64,000 bases of DNA, taken from Cavia porcellus. Its lineage: Eukaryota > Chordata > Mammalia > Rodentia > Caviidae. Position numbers and translations under genes: made by a program. Shown piece by piece: positions 10,463 to 21,658 of this stretch (positions within the stretch are counted from its first letter, which is position 1; each line of letters begins with the position of its first letter). The stretch is taken from contig NW_026947486.1 of the NCBI RefSeq assembly GCF_034190915.1, positions 103,585,312 through 103,649,311 of the forward strand. Reading direction: 5' to 3'. The notes beneath the pieces are model-generated. The model was given only the letters and a program-made list of their open reading frames with translations, was not told where the DNA came from and made no database searches.

Positions 10463-11600
10463 GGGTTTTTTGTTAAATCATGAATAGATGTTGGATTTTA
10501 TCAAATCTGTTGCTGCATCTACTTATATGATCATGTAATTTTTGTCCATGTTTCTGTTTATATGGTATATTGCATTTATTGATTTGTGTATGTTGAACCA
10601 CCCCTATATCCTGGGGATGAAGCCTAACTAAGTCATGATGTGTGATCTTTTTGATAATGTGTTGGATTCTCCTTGACAGAACCTTGTTGAAAATTTTGCA
10701 TCTATGTTCATTAAAAAGATTGGCCTGTAGTTCTATTTTTTGGTTAGGTCATTTTCTGGTTTTGAAATCAAGGTAATGCTAGCTTCCAGGAAAGACTTGA
10801 GAAGTACTTCTTCCCTTTCGATTTTATTAAAGAATTTGAGGAGTACTGGCATTACATCTTCCTCAAAGCTTTTGTAGAATTTAGTGGTAAATCCATCTAG
10901 TCTTGGGATTTTCTTAGTTGCTAGATTTTTTTACTACTATCTCCATTTCATTGCATGTTATTGGATTGTTCAGATTTTTTATGTCTTCTTGGCTCAGCTT
11001 TCATAATTCTCATGTGTCTAGGAAACTGTCCATTTCTTCAAAAGTCTGTAAGTTGTTAGAGTGCAATTTTTCATATAGTGGCTAACAGTCTTCTGGATTT
11101 GGGCAGAGTCCATTGTGACTTCATCTTTTTCATTTCTAATTGCATCAGTGTGAGTCTTTTCTCCTCTTCTTTTAGTAAGTTTGCTTAATGCTTTCTTATT
11201 TCATTTATTATTTCAAAGAACTTGCTCTTTGATTCACTGATTCTTTGTATTGTTTTTAGTGTCAATTTTGTTAATTTCTACTCTGATCTCTGATTTCCCT
11301 CTTTAAACTTGGTTTGGGCTTACACTGTTATTTTTTAATATTTTAAGATTCATCATTAGGTTATTTTTGTGAACTACTTTTGTTTTTCTAACATGAGTGT
11401 GAGCACAATAACATTCCCTCTTAGGAATTCTTTCATTGTGTGCCATAGATTCTCCTGTGTTGTACCAGCAATACTGTTGAATTCTAGGAATATTTAATTT
11501 CTTCCTTGATTTCTTCTGTGACCATTGAGTGTAAGGAGTAAGTTATTAAGTTTCCCACAGTGTTTTAAGAGTCTTCATTTCTATTGCATGGGACTTAGCA

Positions 11601-11899
11601 GCCTCATTTACCATATTTTTGGTGATACCTCATAAAAATACAAAAGGGAGCTTCCAGAGTTTCTTCAGAAAGTGGAAAATTGTTGGCCTAAATGTGTTTA
11701 TACTAAAAGGGATTATTGTGCATGTGATTGGTCTACTTTTCTTTTACTGTAATAGGATTTTAAAATACAAACATTCACCATATATTTTGATCATCCTTTA
11801 TCAAATGTTGACCATAGTGCAGCATTGGTTCCTATCTGTCTTAGGAAGACTCATCATCATGTAGTAGGTGCCTCTTTCCATCTCCTTTATCAGTCATGG
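11601..11899. other. No gene recognised (11601-11899)
   Basis: Unassigned AT-rich sequence. An 81-codon open frame at 11619-11864 is hydrophobic but has no recognisable family, and an adjacent decayed L1 makes chance the likeliest explanation. Confidence 0.5.
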
Positions 11900-12330
11900 A
11901 AAGAGAATAAATTTTAACGAAGGTCTCCAACTTGAAAACATAACTTTGTGATTACAGAGAAGTCTCTCTAAGTAAGTGTGACTGGATCCAACTCCATCTG
12001 CTTACCACTGGAAAGCCAGTTCATGAGAGATGAGAGTTGGCTGGAAGGAAATCAGGTTTATTCAGAGGCCAGTACACTGAGCAGATGGGGGAGGCTGTCG
12101 TAGTCACACAAAAAGATCATCTTAGGGGAAAAAAGTTTATATAAGGAGGAGAAAACTACAGGGGACAGTGTGCAGGAAACTACTACATGTCCTCACCTGG
12201 CATATCTTGTGCCCCACCCCCAGCACAAGCATCCCAATTAAACTTGACTTCTGAGGTTTTCTCTGTGATTCTCTGAACAGGTATTACTTTTCTGCAAGCT
12301 AAACCTCACACTCAATAGCACACTTTGTAT
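11900..12330 (-). mobile_element. Possible ERV LTR, antisense
   Basis: The run 'ggctggaaggaaatcaggtt' 'tattcagaggccagtacact' has the look of the inverted R/U5 end of a gammaretrovirus-like LTR (inverted polyadenylation signal in a GC-mixed context). 'cccccagcacaagcatccc' further right would lie in U3. I cannot place its ends or name the family. Confidence 0.35.
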
Positions 12331-12427
12331 TAGTTGATGGGAAGGACTGGAATATGGAGAAGCACTACACGTTCTGATGTCTGAAGGTCAGTAGATGCTC
12401 TGGGTTTTGTACATTTAAAGACAGGTT

Positions 12428-12550
12428 AGTTATGGGCTGGAAATATTGCTCAATGGCACAGTACCTGCCTGGCAAGGGTGAGGTTGTGAGTTTGATCCCA
12501 ATTACAGAAAGAAAGAAAGCAAGAAAGAAAGAAAGAAAAGAAGGAAAAAA
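12428..12550 (+). mobile_element. ID SINE with (GAAA)n tail
   Basis: 'gggctggaaatattgctcaa', 'acctgcctggcaagggtgag' and 'gtgagtttgatcccaattac' form the ID body. The tail has evolved into a GAAA/GAAAG microsatellite (about 12508-12548). Confidence 0.85.
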
Positions 12551-12994
12551 TATTTAATAATCTATCATTTAGTGCAGGTTTTCTTTAGATTTTATAATGT
12601 TGGGCAAAAGAAGGGGAAATCAAAGGACATTTTGCAAAAGGGTGGCCACCTGTTACATAAGCCCTTAGTAATATTTTTTTGTAAAGTAAAGAAAGGAATG
12701 GAAAAAAGAGCTAATACGTATTACACAATAATGATTTGCTATATGTCTTATTATATTAGTTGTAAAACTTTGAGAGACTATTTGATTCGTGTAATAAAAG
12801 ACGGGAAAACTTTTATTTCCAAATCTTAAAAATGAAATACATTACTAAACCACAATTTATATCATAATTTCTCAGGGGATATTTGGTGAACACTAATATT
12901 TTTAAAACTTTGCTTTGAGCACATTTTAGATTTGCAGAATTGCAGTGTACAGGGAATTTCATGTTATTTATTTTGGTAACCTGATATTAGCATC
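12551..12994. other. No gene recognised (12551-12994)
   Basis: Unassigned AT-rich sequence. An 85-codon Lys-rich open frame (12572-12829) has no recognisable domain. Confidence 0.5.
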
Positions 12995-13172
12995 TTTGTG
13001 TGGATGTGTGTGGTACCCAGGTTGAACCCAGGTGCACTCTACCACTATGCTATATTCCTGGAAAACCAAATCTCACTAAGTTGCTCAGGTGAGCCTTGAA
13101 CTTGTAATCCTCCTTCTTCAGTCTCTAAAATGGCTGGGATTACTAGTATATACCACCATTTCTAGCTGATGT
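12995..13172 (-). mobile_element. B1-dID-type dimer SINE, antisense
   Basis: On the plus strand, an inverted ID part ('ggtacccaggttgaaccca', 'ctctaccactatgctatatt') is followed by an inverted 7SL part ('ctcactaagttgctcaggtg', 'atggctgggattactagtat', 'accaccatttctagct'). On its own strand the order is therefore 7SL/B1 then ID. Confidence 0.75.
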
Positions 13173-13757
13173 TACAATCTTATATTACCATGGGAAATTT
13201 GTGATAAAGAAATTAAAATTAGCATACTACTCTTAACTAACCTCCAGATTTTACTTGTATTTCACCAGGTTTCCACTAGCATCCCTTATTTTTTTCTCTT
13301 CCAGGATCTAATCCAGGACATTACATTAAATTTCACCATCAAATCTCCCATAGTCTCTTACAATCTGTAACAATTTTTAAGTCTTTCATTGTCTTCCATA
13401 ACCTTGACACAGGTGAACACTAGTTTTTCAGAGATGTTTGTATACAGAGGAAAAACAAAGAATTATGTGATTATTTAAGTTTAGAAAGTGCTAGATGAAA
13501 CAATCTTCTTAGATATTACAAGAATATGCTAATATATTTTATGAATACTCAAGCAGGAGCTGAAGTATGTAGTATGATGTTGTGAAATATATGTTTGGTC
13601 TTTGTCGTGTTTCCTGACATAGAACTCATGAAATTCTTGAAATCTCCAAAAATATAACTTTCTTTTGTATGCTAATGAGTTGAGTTATGGGGAGTAACCC
13701 CTAGATAGCTTCAGGATGGGGACTGGTCACCAGAAGTACCAGGGCAAGACCAAAAAG
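13173..13757. other. No gene recognised (13173-13757)
   Basis: Unassigned sequence left of the L1 5' end. I could not find a convincing target-site duplication partner here for the 22.25 kb end. Confidence 0.5.
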
Positions 13758-14358
13758 TTGAGAGCTCAGCAGGGCTTGGGCCTGCCTGCACCAATGTTCT
13801 GGTTTCCTAACTACTGGGCCAGCTCTGGGGAATTGGGCCTGCCTGCCTGTGCCCTGAACTCTGGAGACTGGGCAGCCTGGGGTGAGTGTATCCACATCAT
13901 CCTGAGCCCCCCCGGGAGGGAGTTAAGATCCTAGCTCCCATCAGCAAGGGAACTTTATGGCTTCCTGCTACACTGAACCAGCTCAGCAGGGCTTGGGCCT
14001 ACCTGCACCAACTTTTTGGTTTCCTGCCTTGCTTGGCCAGCTACAGGGAACTGGGCCTGCCTGCCTGTGCCCTAAACTCTGGAGACTGGGTGGCCTGGTG
14101 TAAGTGTCCCCACACCACCCCAAGCCCCTGGAGGGAGTTTAAGATCCATTGCTCCCAGAGGTCAGGGAAATTTGCGGCTTCTTGCCACACTGGAACAGCT
14201 CAGCAGGGCATGGCCCTCCCGGCCCCACCCCCAGGGACCCTCTCTCAATCCTGGTAACTGGGCAGGCAGAGTCCCAAAAGCTTAGAGCATAGAAGGGGAT
14301 TTCCAACAGGCCCAAGGGAAGCCTTGGAATAACACTTGAAACACAGAAATATAGGAAA
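13758..14358 (+). promoter_or_regulatory. L1 5' UTR, 217-bp tandem monomers (type A)
   Basis: GC-rich units start at 13763, 13980 and 14197, each with 'agctcagcagggc(t/a)tgg', exactly 217 bp apart. Two units are nearly complete ('gggcctgcctgcctgtgccc', 'ctctggagactggg') and the third runs into the sequence just before an ORF1 start codon at 14359. In rodents, tandem 5' monomers serve as L1 promoters. That they do so here is by analogy. Confidence 0.75.
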
Positions 14359-14643
14359 ATGACAAAACGAAAGACCAAAATACAATCTCAACCCTCCAGC
14401 CCATCCCAAGAAACTTTAGGAGCTAAGTACATAGAAGAAAACATATGCCATACATGTGAAATACCTGAAATAATAGCAACTGAAATAAAGACACAACTCC
14501 AGGAAGCTTTAAAGGAATTCAAACTAGAAATAATCTCCCAGGTAAAAGAGGAAATGATAAAAGAAATGAAAGAGATGCTGAACATATCTAAAGAAGACAC
14601 AGTTAAAATATTGGAGGAACTTCCTGTCGGGACCAGTAAGTAG
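14359..14643 (+). pseudogene. L1 ORF1 N-terminal fragment (first 5' end)
   Basis: Starts ATG after 'atataggaaa' and encodes a Lys/Glu-rich N-terminus: MTKRKTKIQ, a PEIIATEIK block, and EEMIKEMKEMLN, helical and probably coiled-coil as in L1 ORF1p N-termini. L1 homology stops at codon 87 or so, around 14619, where 91-bp monomers begin. The last residues before the stop (LPVGTSK) come from the monomer. A second ORF1 start follows at 15181, and the two align closely, for example IEENICH and IPEIP/IPEII. About 250 of the roughly 340 codons expected for ORF1 are absent here. Confidence 0.85.
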
Positions 14644-15150
14644 AGTGGAGGCTCGGAACCCTGCTCCAGTCCGGCGGAACTCTCTTCCTTGCCTGGGGGC
14701 CAGGCCGAGTCTTCCTGTCAGGATCAGTGACTCAGGAGGGGGCAGAGAATCCCGTCCCAGCCTGACAGAACTCTCTCCCTTGCCTGGGGGCCAGGTCTCA
14801 GCTTGCCATTGGGATCAGTGAATCAGGCCAAGGTGTGGAACCCCGTCCCAGCCTGGCAGAACTCTCTCCCTCTCCCAGGGGACCAGGTCACGGCTTCTTG
14901 TTGGGACCAGTGAGTTGAGCAGAGGCAGGGAATACCATCCCAGCCTGGCGGAACACTCTCCCTTGCCTGGAGGCCAGGCCATGGCTTCCTGTCAGGATCA
15001 GTAAGTCAGGAGGGGGCAGGGAATCCCATCCCAGCCTGGCATAACTCTCCCTCATCTGGGGGCCAGACTGAGGCTTCCTGCTGGGAACAGTGAGTCCAGC
15101 CAAGCCACAAAACCCATCCCAGCCTGGCAGACCTCTCTCCCTCACTTGGA
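14620..15150 (+). promoter_or_regulatory. L1 5' UTR, six 91-bp tandem monomers (type B)
   Basis: Units start at 14620, 14711, 14802, 14894, 14985 and 15074 (spacing 91, 91, 92, 91, 89). Each has CTTCCTGT(C/T)GGGA(C/T)CAGT followed by 'cccagcctggcagaactctc' and 'cctgggggccagg'. The array ends about 30 bp before the ORF1 start. It is unrelated by eye to the 217-bp units upstream. A monomeric L1 promoter is the likely role. Confidence 0.85.
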
Positions 15151-15180
15151 ACAACACTTGAAGCTAAAAAATATAGGAAA

Positions 15181-16210
15181 ATGACAAAATGAAAGACAAA
15201 AATGCAATCGCAAACATCCAGGCATTGCCAAGAAAGCCCGAGAGCCATGTACATAGAAGAAAATATATGCCACATACCTGAAATACCTGAAATAATAGTA
15301 ACTGAAATAAAGAAGCAATTCTGGGAAGCCTTAAAGGAATTCAAACAAGAAATAATCACTCAGATAAAAGAAGAAATGATAAAAGTAATGAAGGAGATAC
15401 TGAACATATCTAAATAAGACACAGTTAAAAAACAGGAGGAACTAAAACAAAAAGACAGAATCCCTGGATGACCAATATAAGAAACAAACAGAATATATAA
15501 AAAAAAGATGCAAAGAGATATACAACAAAGCAAAAACTCCACTGAAAGTTGTAAAAACCACCTCAATGAATGTGAAGATAGAATTTCAGACCTCAAAGAC
15601 AAGATTGCAGCCAGTGAACAGGAAAGGAAAGATATTTTAAAAATAACAAAAAATCAGGAAATAACATTTCAGCACCTGCAAGATGATGCAAAGAGGAACA
15701 ACATAAGGTTGATAGGGATAAATGAAAAAGAAGGGGCAACATAAAGGATGTCAAGAGGATATTTAGAGAAGCAATAGCTGAAAATTTCCCAAACATGAGA
15801 TTGCAAGCTGATATCAAGGTCAACGAAGCATATAGAACTCCAAATAGCCATAACCAAAATAAAACTACACCCAGACACATAATAATGGTAATCCCAGAAA
15901 TCAAACAAAAGAATAGAATATTAAAAGCTGTCAGAGAGAAAAGACAGATCACCTATAAAGTAAAACCTATCAGAATCACAGCAGACTTCTCAGCACAATG
16001 AAGTCATGAAGAGCATGGAGTGAAGTATTTCAGATCCTAAAGGAAAATAATTTTCAACCTAGGCTGATATACTCTGAAAAACTGTCCTTCAAAATCGATA
16101 GAGAAATAAGATACTTCCATGACAAAGAACAGCTGAAAAACTACATGAACACCAAGCCAACCCTGCAAAGAATACTGAAAGACAGCCTAGATACATTTAG
16201 GAAAAAAACA
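15181..16210 (+). pseudogene. L1 ORF1 pseudogene
   Basis: ORF1p is the L1 trimeric RNA-binding chaperone. The start ATG is at 15181, but codon 4 is TGA where the sister copy at 14359 has CGA (a CpG-type change), and a TAA lies at 15415-15417 where the sister has a Glu codon. A coiled-coil part (about 15508-15690), an RRM-like part with IRLIGIN (about 15705) and a C-terminal part with NEAYRTPN and RHIIMVIPEI (about 15823-15905) are recognisable in order. At least two frameshifts, near 15744 and 16001, separate them. Total length is right for a whole ORF1, but it cannot encode one. Confidence 0.9.
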
Positions 16211-16247
16211 CTAAACAAAACACAATTAAACACAACAGAAAGATAAA

Positions 16248-18189
16248 GATGCAACAGCAGAAAGATAACAGGTCAACAATAAACCAATATATAGCAGTTA
16301 TAACAATTAATGTAAATGGTCTCAATGCACCAATTAAATGAAACAGACTGGCAGAATGGATCAAGAAACAAAGTCCAACCATATACTGTCTATAAGAAAC
16401 CCATCTAACACAGAAGGAAACTCACAGACTGAAAGTCAAAGGACGGAAAACAATACTTCATGCAACAGAAAACCCCCCCCAAAAAGCAGGGAGCTATTTT
16501 GTTTGCAGACAATGTGAACTTCAAAACAAGAATGATCAAAAGAGATAAAGAAGGCCATTACATACTAGTCAGAGGAAAACTTCAAGAGGAAGAGATAACA
16601 ATCTTAAATATATATGCACCAATTCCAGAGCACCCAGTTATATAAAACAAGTATTAATAGAAATGAAAACAAAATTACAAATAACATAATTATAGTAGTA
16701 GACCTAAACACACCATTGACACTAAGGGACAGATCAACCAGACAGAAAATCAGCAAAAAAATAACAGAACTGAATCACACCTATGAACAAATGGAATTGA
16801 TAGACATATACAGTATGTTCCATCCAACAACATCAGAATACACATTCTTCTCAGCAGTACATGGGTCATTCTCTAAAATAGACCATAAACTACCCCACAG
16901 AACATATTTACATAAATGCAAAATAGTTGAAATCCCATGCATCGGATCATAGCACCATGAAACTAGAAATTAGTGATAAAAGATACTCCAAAATTCCCAA
17001 AAACACATGGAAACCGAATAATGCACCCTTGAATAATCAGTGGGTCACAGTGGAAATTAAACAAGAAATTAAACAATATCTAGAAACAAGCAAAAATGCA
17101 AATACAATTTACCAGAATCTGTGGGATGCAATGAAAGCAGTCCTTAGAGGAAAATTTATTGCACTGAGTTCATACATCAGGAAAACAGAATAAATATAAA
17201 TAAATAACCTAATGCTACACCTCAAACAGCTAGAAAAAGATGAGCAAGTCAAGCCCAAAGCCAAAAGAAGGGAGGAAATTATAAAAATCAGAGCAGAAAT
17301 TAATGCAATAGAGAGTAAGAAGACAATCCAAAGGATCAATGAATCAAACAGTTGGTTCTTTGAAAGAATAAATAAAATTGATAAGCCCCTAGCCAACCTT
17401 ATTAAAAAAGGGAAGAAAAATTTCAAATTCATGCAGTAAGGAATGAAAAAAGCAAAATCACTATAGACTCTGTAGAACTGCAGAAGATCATGAACACTTG
17501 TTTCAAAAACCTCTACTCTCACAGATTTTATAATACAGAACAGACTGACAGATTCCTAGAAACATATGAAGTACCAAAGCTAGGTCAAGAAGATGTAAAA
17601 CTGCTGAATAACTGAATTTCTATTAATAAAATTGACAATAAATTACGTCCTTACCTACAGAGAAGAGCCCAGGCCCAGACGGATTCATTGCGGAATTCTA
17701 CAAGAAATACAAAGAAGACCTAATGCTCACACTCCTCAAACTCTTCAATGAAATTGAAAGGGACGCAATCCTTCCTAAGTCATTCCTGGAAACAAATATT
17801 ACTCTAGTACCAAAACCTGAGAAATACCCAACTAAAAAAGAGAACTACAGACCAATCTCCCTAATGAACACAGATACAAAAATCCTCAATAAAATATTGG
17901 CAAATAGGATGCAGCAAATCATCAAGAAGATAATGCACCATGACCAAGTGGGATTCATCCCAGGCATGCAGGGATGGTTCAACATACATAAATCAGTAAA
18001 TGTAATCCAGCATATCAAGAAAGCCAAAAGTCATAATCACAGGATCATTTCTATAGATGCAGAAAAAGCTTTTGATAAGGTCCAACACTCATTCATGATA
18101 AGAACCTTACAGAAAATTGGAATAGATGGTCTTTAGTCAATATGATAAAGGGCATCCAAGACAAACCAAAAACCAGTATCATACTAAAT
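16248..18189 (+). pseudogene. L1 ORF2 pseudogene, 5' segment (EN and part of RT)
   Basis: ORF2p is the L1 endonuclease and reverse transcriptase. The endonuclease start is clear (ITINVNGLNAP near 16300). TAA at 16393-16395 replaces the Gln of the QETH-type motif, and several later frameshifts follow. The Z/RT part shows [11 protein letters not shown] near 17670 and the blocks [24 protein letters not shown] and [13 protein letters not shown] up to about 18140. At 18190 the sequence jumps back to the endonuclease region, so this is the first copy of an internally duplicated ORF2. Confidence 0.9.
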
Positions 18190-21100
18190 GATCAACCAGA
18201 AAGAAAATCAGAAAAGAAACAACAGAACTGAATGACACTTGTGAACAAATGAACTTGATAGACATATACAGAGTGTTGCATCCAACAACATCAGAATACA
18301 CATTCTTCTCAACATTACATGGATCATTCTCTAAAATAGACAATTTATTAGCTCACAGAACATATTTATTAATTGATTGATTGATTGTCTTTTTCCTTTT
18401 TATCGGTACCAGGGATCGAACTCATGACTGCCTGATTGCAAGGCAGGCGCTTATGCCACTGAGCTAAATCCCCAGCCCCCACAGAACATATTTAAATAAA
18501 TGCAAAAGAGTTGAAATTATCCCTTCCATTTTGTAGGATCATAGCGCTTTGAAATTAGAAATTATTGATAAAAGATACTGCAAAAATCCCACAAACACAT
18601 GGAAACTGAAAATCACACTCTTGAGTAATCAGTGGGTAACAGGGGAAATTAAAAAAGAAATTAAACAATACCTACAAGAAAATGAAAATACAAATACAAC
18701 TTACTGGAATCTGTGGGATACAACGAAAGCCATCCATGGAAAGTTGGAAAGAGGAAAATTTATTGCACTGAGTTCACACTTTAGGAAAACAGAATGAATA
18801 CAAATAAATAACCTGATGCTACACCTCAAACAGCTAGAAAATGAAGAGCAAGTCAAGCCCAAAGCCAAAAGAAGAGAGGAAATCATAAAAATCAAAGCAG
18901 AAATCAATGTAATAGAGACTAAGAGAACAATCCAAAGAATCAGTGAATCAAACAGTAGGTTCTTTAAAAGAATAAATAAATTTGATAAGCCCATAGCCAA
19001 CCTTATTAAAAAAAGGGAAGAAAATACTCAAATTCATGCAATAAGAAATGAAAAAGGTGAAATCACCACAGACTCTATAGAAATACAGAAGATTATCAAC
19101 ACCTATTTCGAGAACCTCTACTCTCAAAGGTTTTATAACACAGAAGATATAGACAGATTCCCAGAGACATATGAAGTAACAGAGCTAGGTCAAGAGGATG
19201 TAAAACTTCTGAATAACCCATTTTCTGTTAATGAAATTGAAAATGTAGTCAAGTCCTTACCTACAAAGAAGAGCCCAGGCCCAGATGGATTCATTGCGGA
19301 ATTCTACAAGAAATACAAAGAAGACCTAATGCTGACACTCCACAAACTCTTCAATGAAATTGAAAGGGAAGCAATCCTCCCTATGTCATTCCTGGAAACA
19401 AATAGTACTCTAGTACCAAAACCTGAAAAAGACCCAACTAAAAAAGAGAACTGCAGACCAATCTCCCTAATGAACACAGATGCAAAAATCCTCAATAAAA
19501 TATTGGCAAATAGGATGCAGCAAATCATGAAGATTATACACCATGACCAAGTGGGATTCATCCCAGGCATGCAGGGATGGTCCAACATACGTAAATCAAT
19601 AAATGTAATCCACAATATCAATAAACCAAAAGTAAGAATCACGTGATCATTTCCATAGATGCAGAAAAAGCTTTTGATAAGGTCCAACACCCATTCATGA
19701 TAAAAACTTAACAGAAAATTGGAATAGATGGTCTTTAACTCAATATAATAAAGGCCGTCTACGACAAACCAACAGCCAGCATCATACTAAATGGCCAAAA
19801 ATTAAAGGCCTTTAGTTTAAAATCAGGCACAAGACAAGGATGTCCTTTATCACCACTCCTATTTAATATAGTACTATAAATACTAGCCTGAGCAATTAGA
19901 CAAGAGAGAGAAATAAAAGGGTTAAAGATAAAAAAGAAGTTAAATTATCATTGTTTGCAGAAGACATGATACTCTACATACAAGACCCCTAAACTCCATT
20001 GAAAGACTCTTAGATATAATAAATAAATTCAGTAATGTAGCTGTACACAAAATCAACACTCAAAAATCAATAACATTCCTATACACTAACAACAAAGTCG
20101 CAGAGAGAGAAATAAGAGAAGCCACATGCTTCACACTAACAACCAAAAAAATGAAATATTGAGGAATTACTCTCATGAAAGAAGTGAAAGACCTATACAG
20201 GGAAAATTATAATACACTGAAAAAAGAAATTGAAGATGATCTCAGAAAATGGAAAGACATCCCTTGCTCATGGATAGTAAGGGATGAAAATGGCTATTCT
20301 CCCAAAACCCTTATACAGATTCAATGCAATCCCAATAAAAATACCATCAACATACCTCATAGATCTAGAGAAACCACTCCTAAAATTCATCTAGAGCGAA
20401 AAGAGACCTAGAATAGCAAAGACAGTTCTAAGCAGCAAAGGCAAGGCAGGAGGCATAACAATCCCTGACTTGAAGTTTTACTACAAAGCAACTGCAGTAA
20501 AATCAACACGGTACTGGAATCAAAACACAGCTGAAGATCAATGGAATAGAATAGAAGATACAATCACAACTACAACCCCACTCAACCACCTTATCTTTCT
20601 TAAGAAGCCAAACAGATTCACTGGAAGAACGACAGTCTCTTTAATAAATGGTGTTGGAAAAACTGGCTCTCTGTTTGCCAAAAACTAAAATTAGACCCAT
20701 GCCTGTCACCATGTACTAAAATAAAATCTAAATGTATCAAAGATCTGAATATTAAAACAGAAACACTAAGTCTATTGGAAGACAAATTGGGTAGAAACCT
20801 TGAAGACATAAAGGTAGGTAGAGAATTCATCAGCAGGACTCAAACCACACGGGAAGTACTTCCCAGAATCAATAACTGGGACCACCTCTTATAAAAAGTT
20901 TCTGCATGTCAAAGGAAATATCCAGCATAGTGAAAAAAACCCACAAAGTGGGAAAAAATTCTTAGTGAACTCTCCCTCAAAGGACTTCTGTCTAAAACAT
21001 ATTAAGAATTTAAAAAAATCAGACCCCCAAAATTCAAAGATCCAATCCAAAAATGGGCATCTGTGATGAATGCACACTTCTGAGATGAAGAAATACAAAT

Positions 21101-21658
21101 GGCAAATATATACATGAAAAAATGTTCTCATCATTAGTCATTAGAGAAATGCAAATTAAAACCACATTGAGATTCCATTTCACTCCTGAAAGAATGGCCA
21201 GGATCAAGAAAACTACCACCAACCAATGCTGGAGAAGCTGTGAGGACAAAGGAACTCTCCTGCACTGTTGGTAGGAGTGTAGACTGGTGCAACCATTGTG
21301 GAGGTCAGTCTGGAGATTTCTCAAAAAGCTGGGATTGGAAGTCCCATTTGTTCCAGCTATTCCAGTCCTAGGCATATTCCACTGTGGTATGAAGACTTCA
21401 TACCACAGTGATATATGGTCACCCATGTTTATAGCAGCACAATTTGTAATAGCCAGATCTTGGAAACAACCTAAGTGTCCATCAACTGAGAAATGGATAA
21501 ATAAGTTGTGGTATTTTTATACAATGGAGTACTACTCAGCTATAAAGAATGATCACACTGAGTTATTTATATATCAATGGATGCAGCTTGAGACCATACT
21601 CATAAGTGAAATAAATCAAACTCACATGTATAAATACCAAATAGTTTTCCTAGTGTAA
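18190..21658 (+). pseudogene. L1 ORF2 pseudogene, duplicated segment to C-terminus
   Basis: Resumes at the sequence homologous to 16732 (shared 'gatcaaccag'), repeats the late endonuclease and early RT part, and this time continues to the C-terminus (stop TAA 21656-21658, ending QIVFLV). The longest open piece, 276 codons at 18816-19646, covers Z-domain/RT text with [12 protein letters not shown]. The FADD catalytic box reads FAED (19954-19965). Multiple stops and frameshifts follow. An ID SINE interrupts it at 18369-18479. By eye it differs from the first copy at roughly one base in ten. Confidence 0.9.
18369..18479 (-). mobile_element. Young ID SINE in L1 ORF2, antisense
   Basis: 'ttcctttttatcggtaccag', 'ggatcgaactcatgactgcc', 'aaggcaggcgcttatgccac' and 'tgagctaaatccccagcccc' form a near-complete inverted ID. 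A perfect 15-bp target duplication, cacagaacatattta, lies at 18354-18368 and 18480-18494. The insertion post-dates the L1. Confidence 0.95.

Larger units (their letters stand above)
9560..11600 (-). mobile_element. Old L1 ORF2/3' end, antisense
   Basis: Reads backwards from the 3' UTR (about 9560-9850) through the ORF2 C-terminus into the reverse-transcriptase region. Recognisable inverted blocks are 'gttgaaccacccctatatcc' (the [13 protein letters not shown] region), 'gaaaattttgcatctatgtt', 'ggcctgtagttctattttt' and 'atctagtcttgggattttct' (the SPGPDG region). It is strongly diverged with no usable frame, and so older than the antisense L1 at 60-64 kb. Two ID SINEs sit in it. Confidence 0.8.

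Noticed and set aside
14620..15150. CRISPR array or satellite
   Set aside because: Regular 91-bp units without conserved short repeats and variable spacers, in a mammalian L1 5' UTR context; this is a monomeric promoter array.
18816..19646. 276-codon open frame as a functional gene
   Set aside because: It is a piece of L1 ORF2 ([25 protein letters not shown]) that ends in a frameshift; stops occur on both sides.
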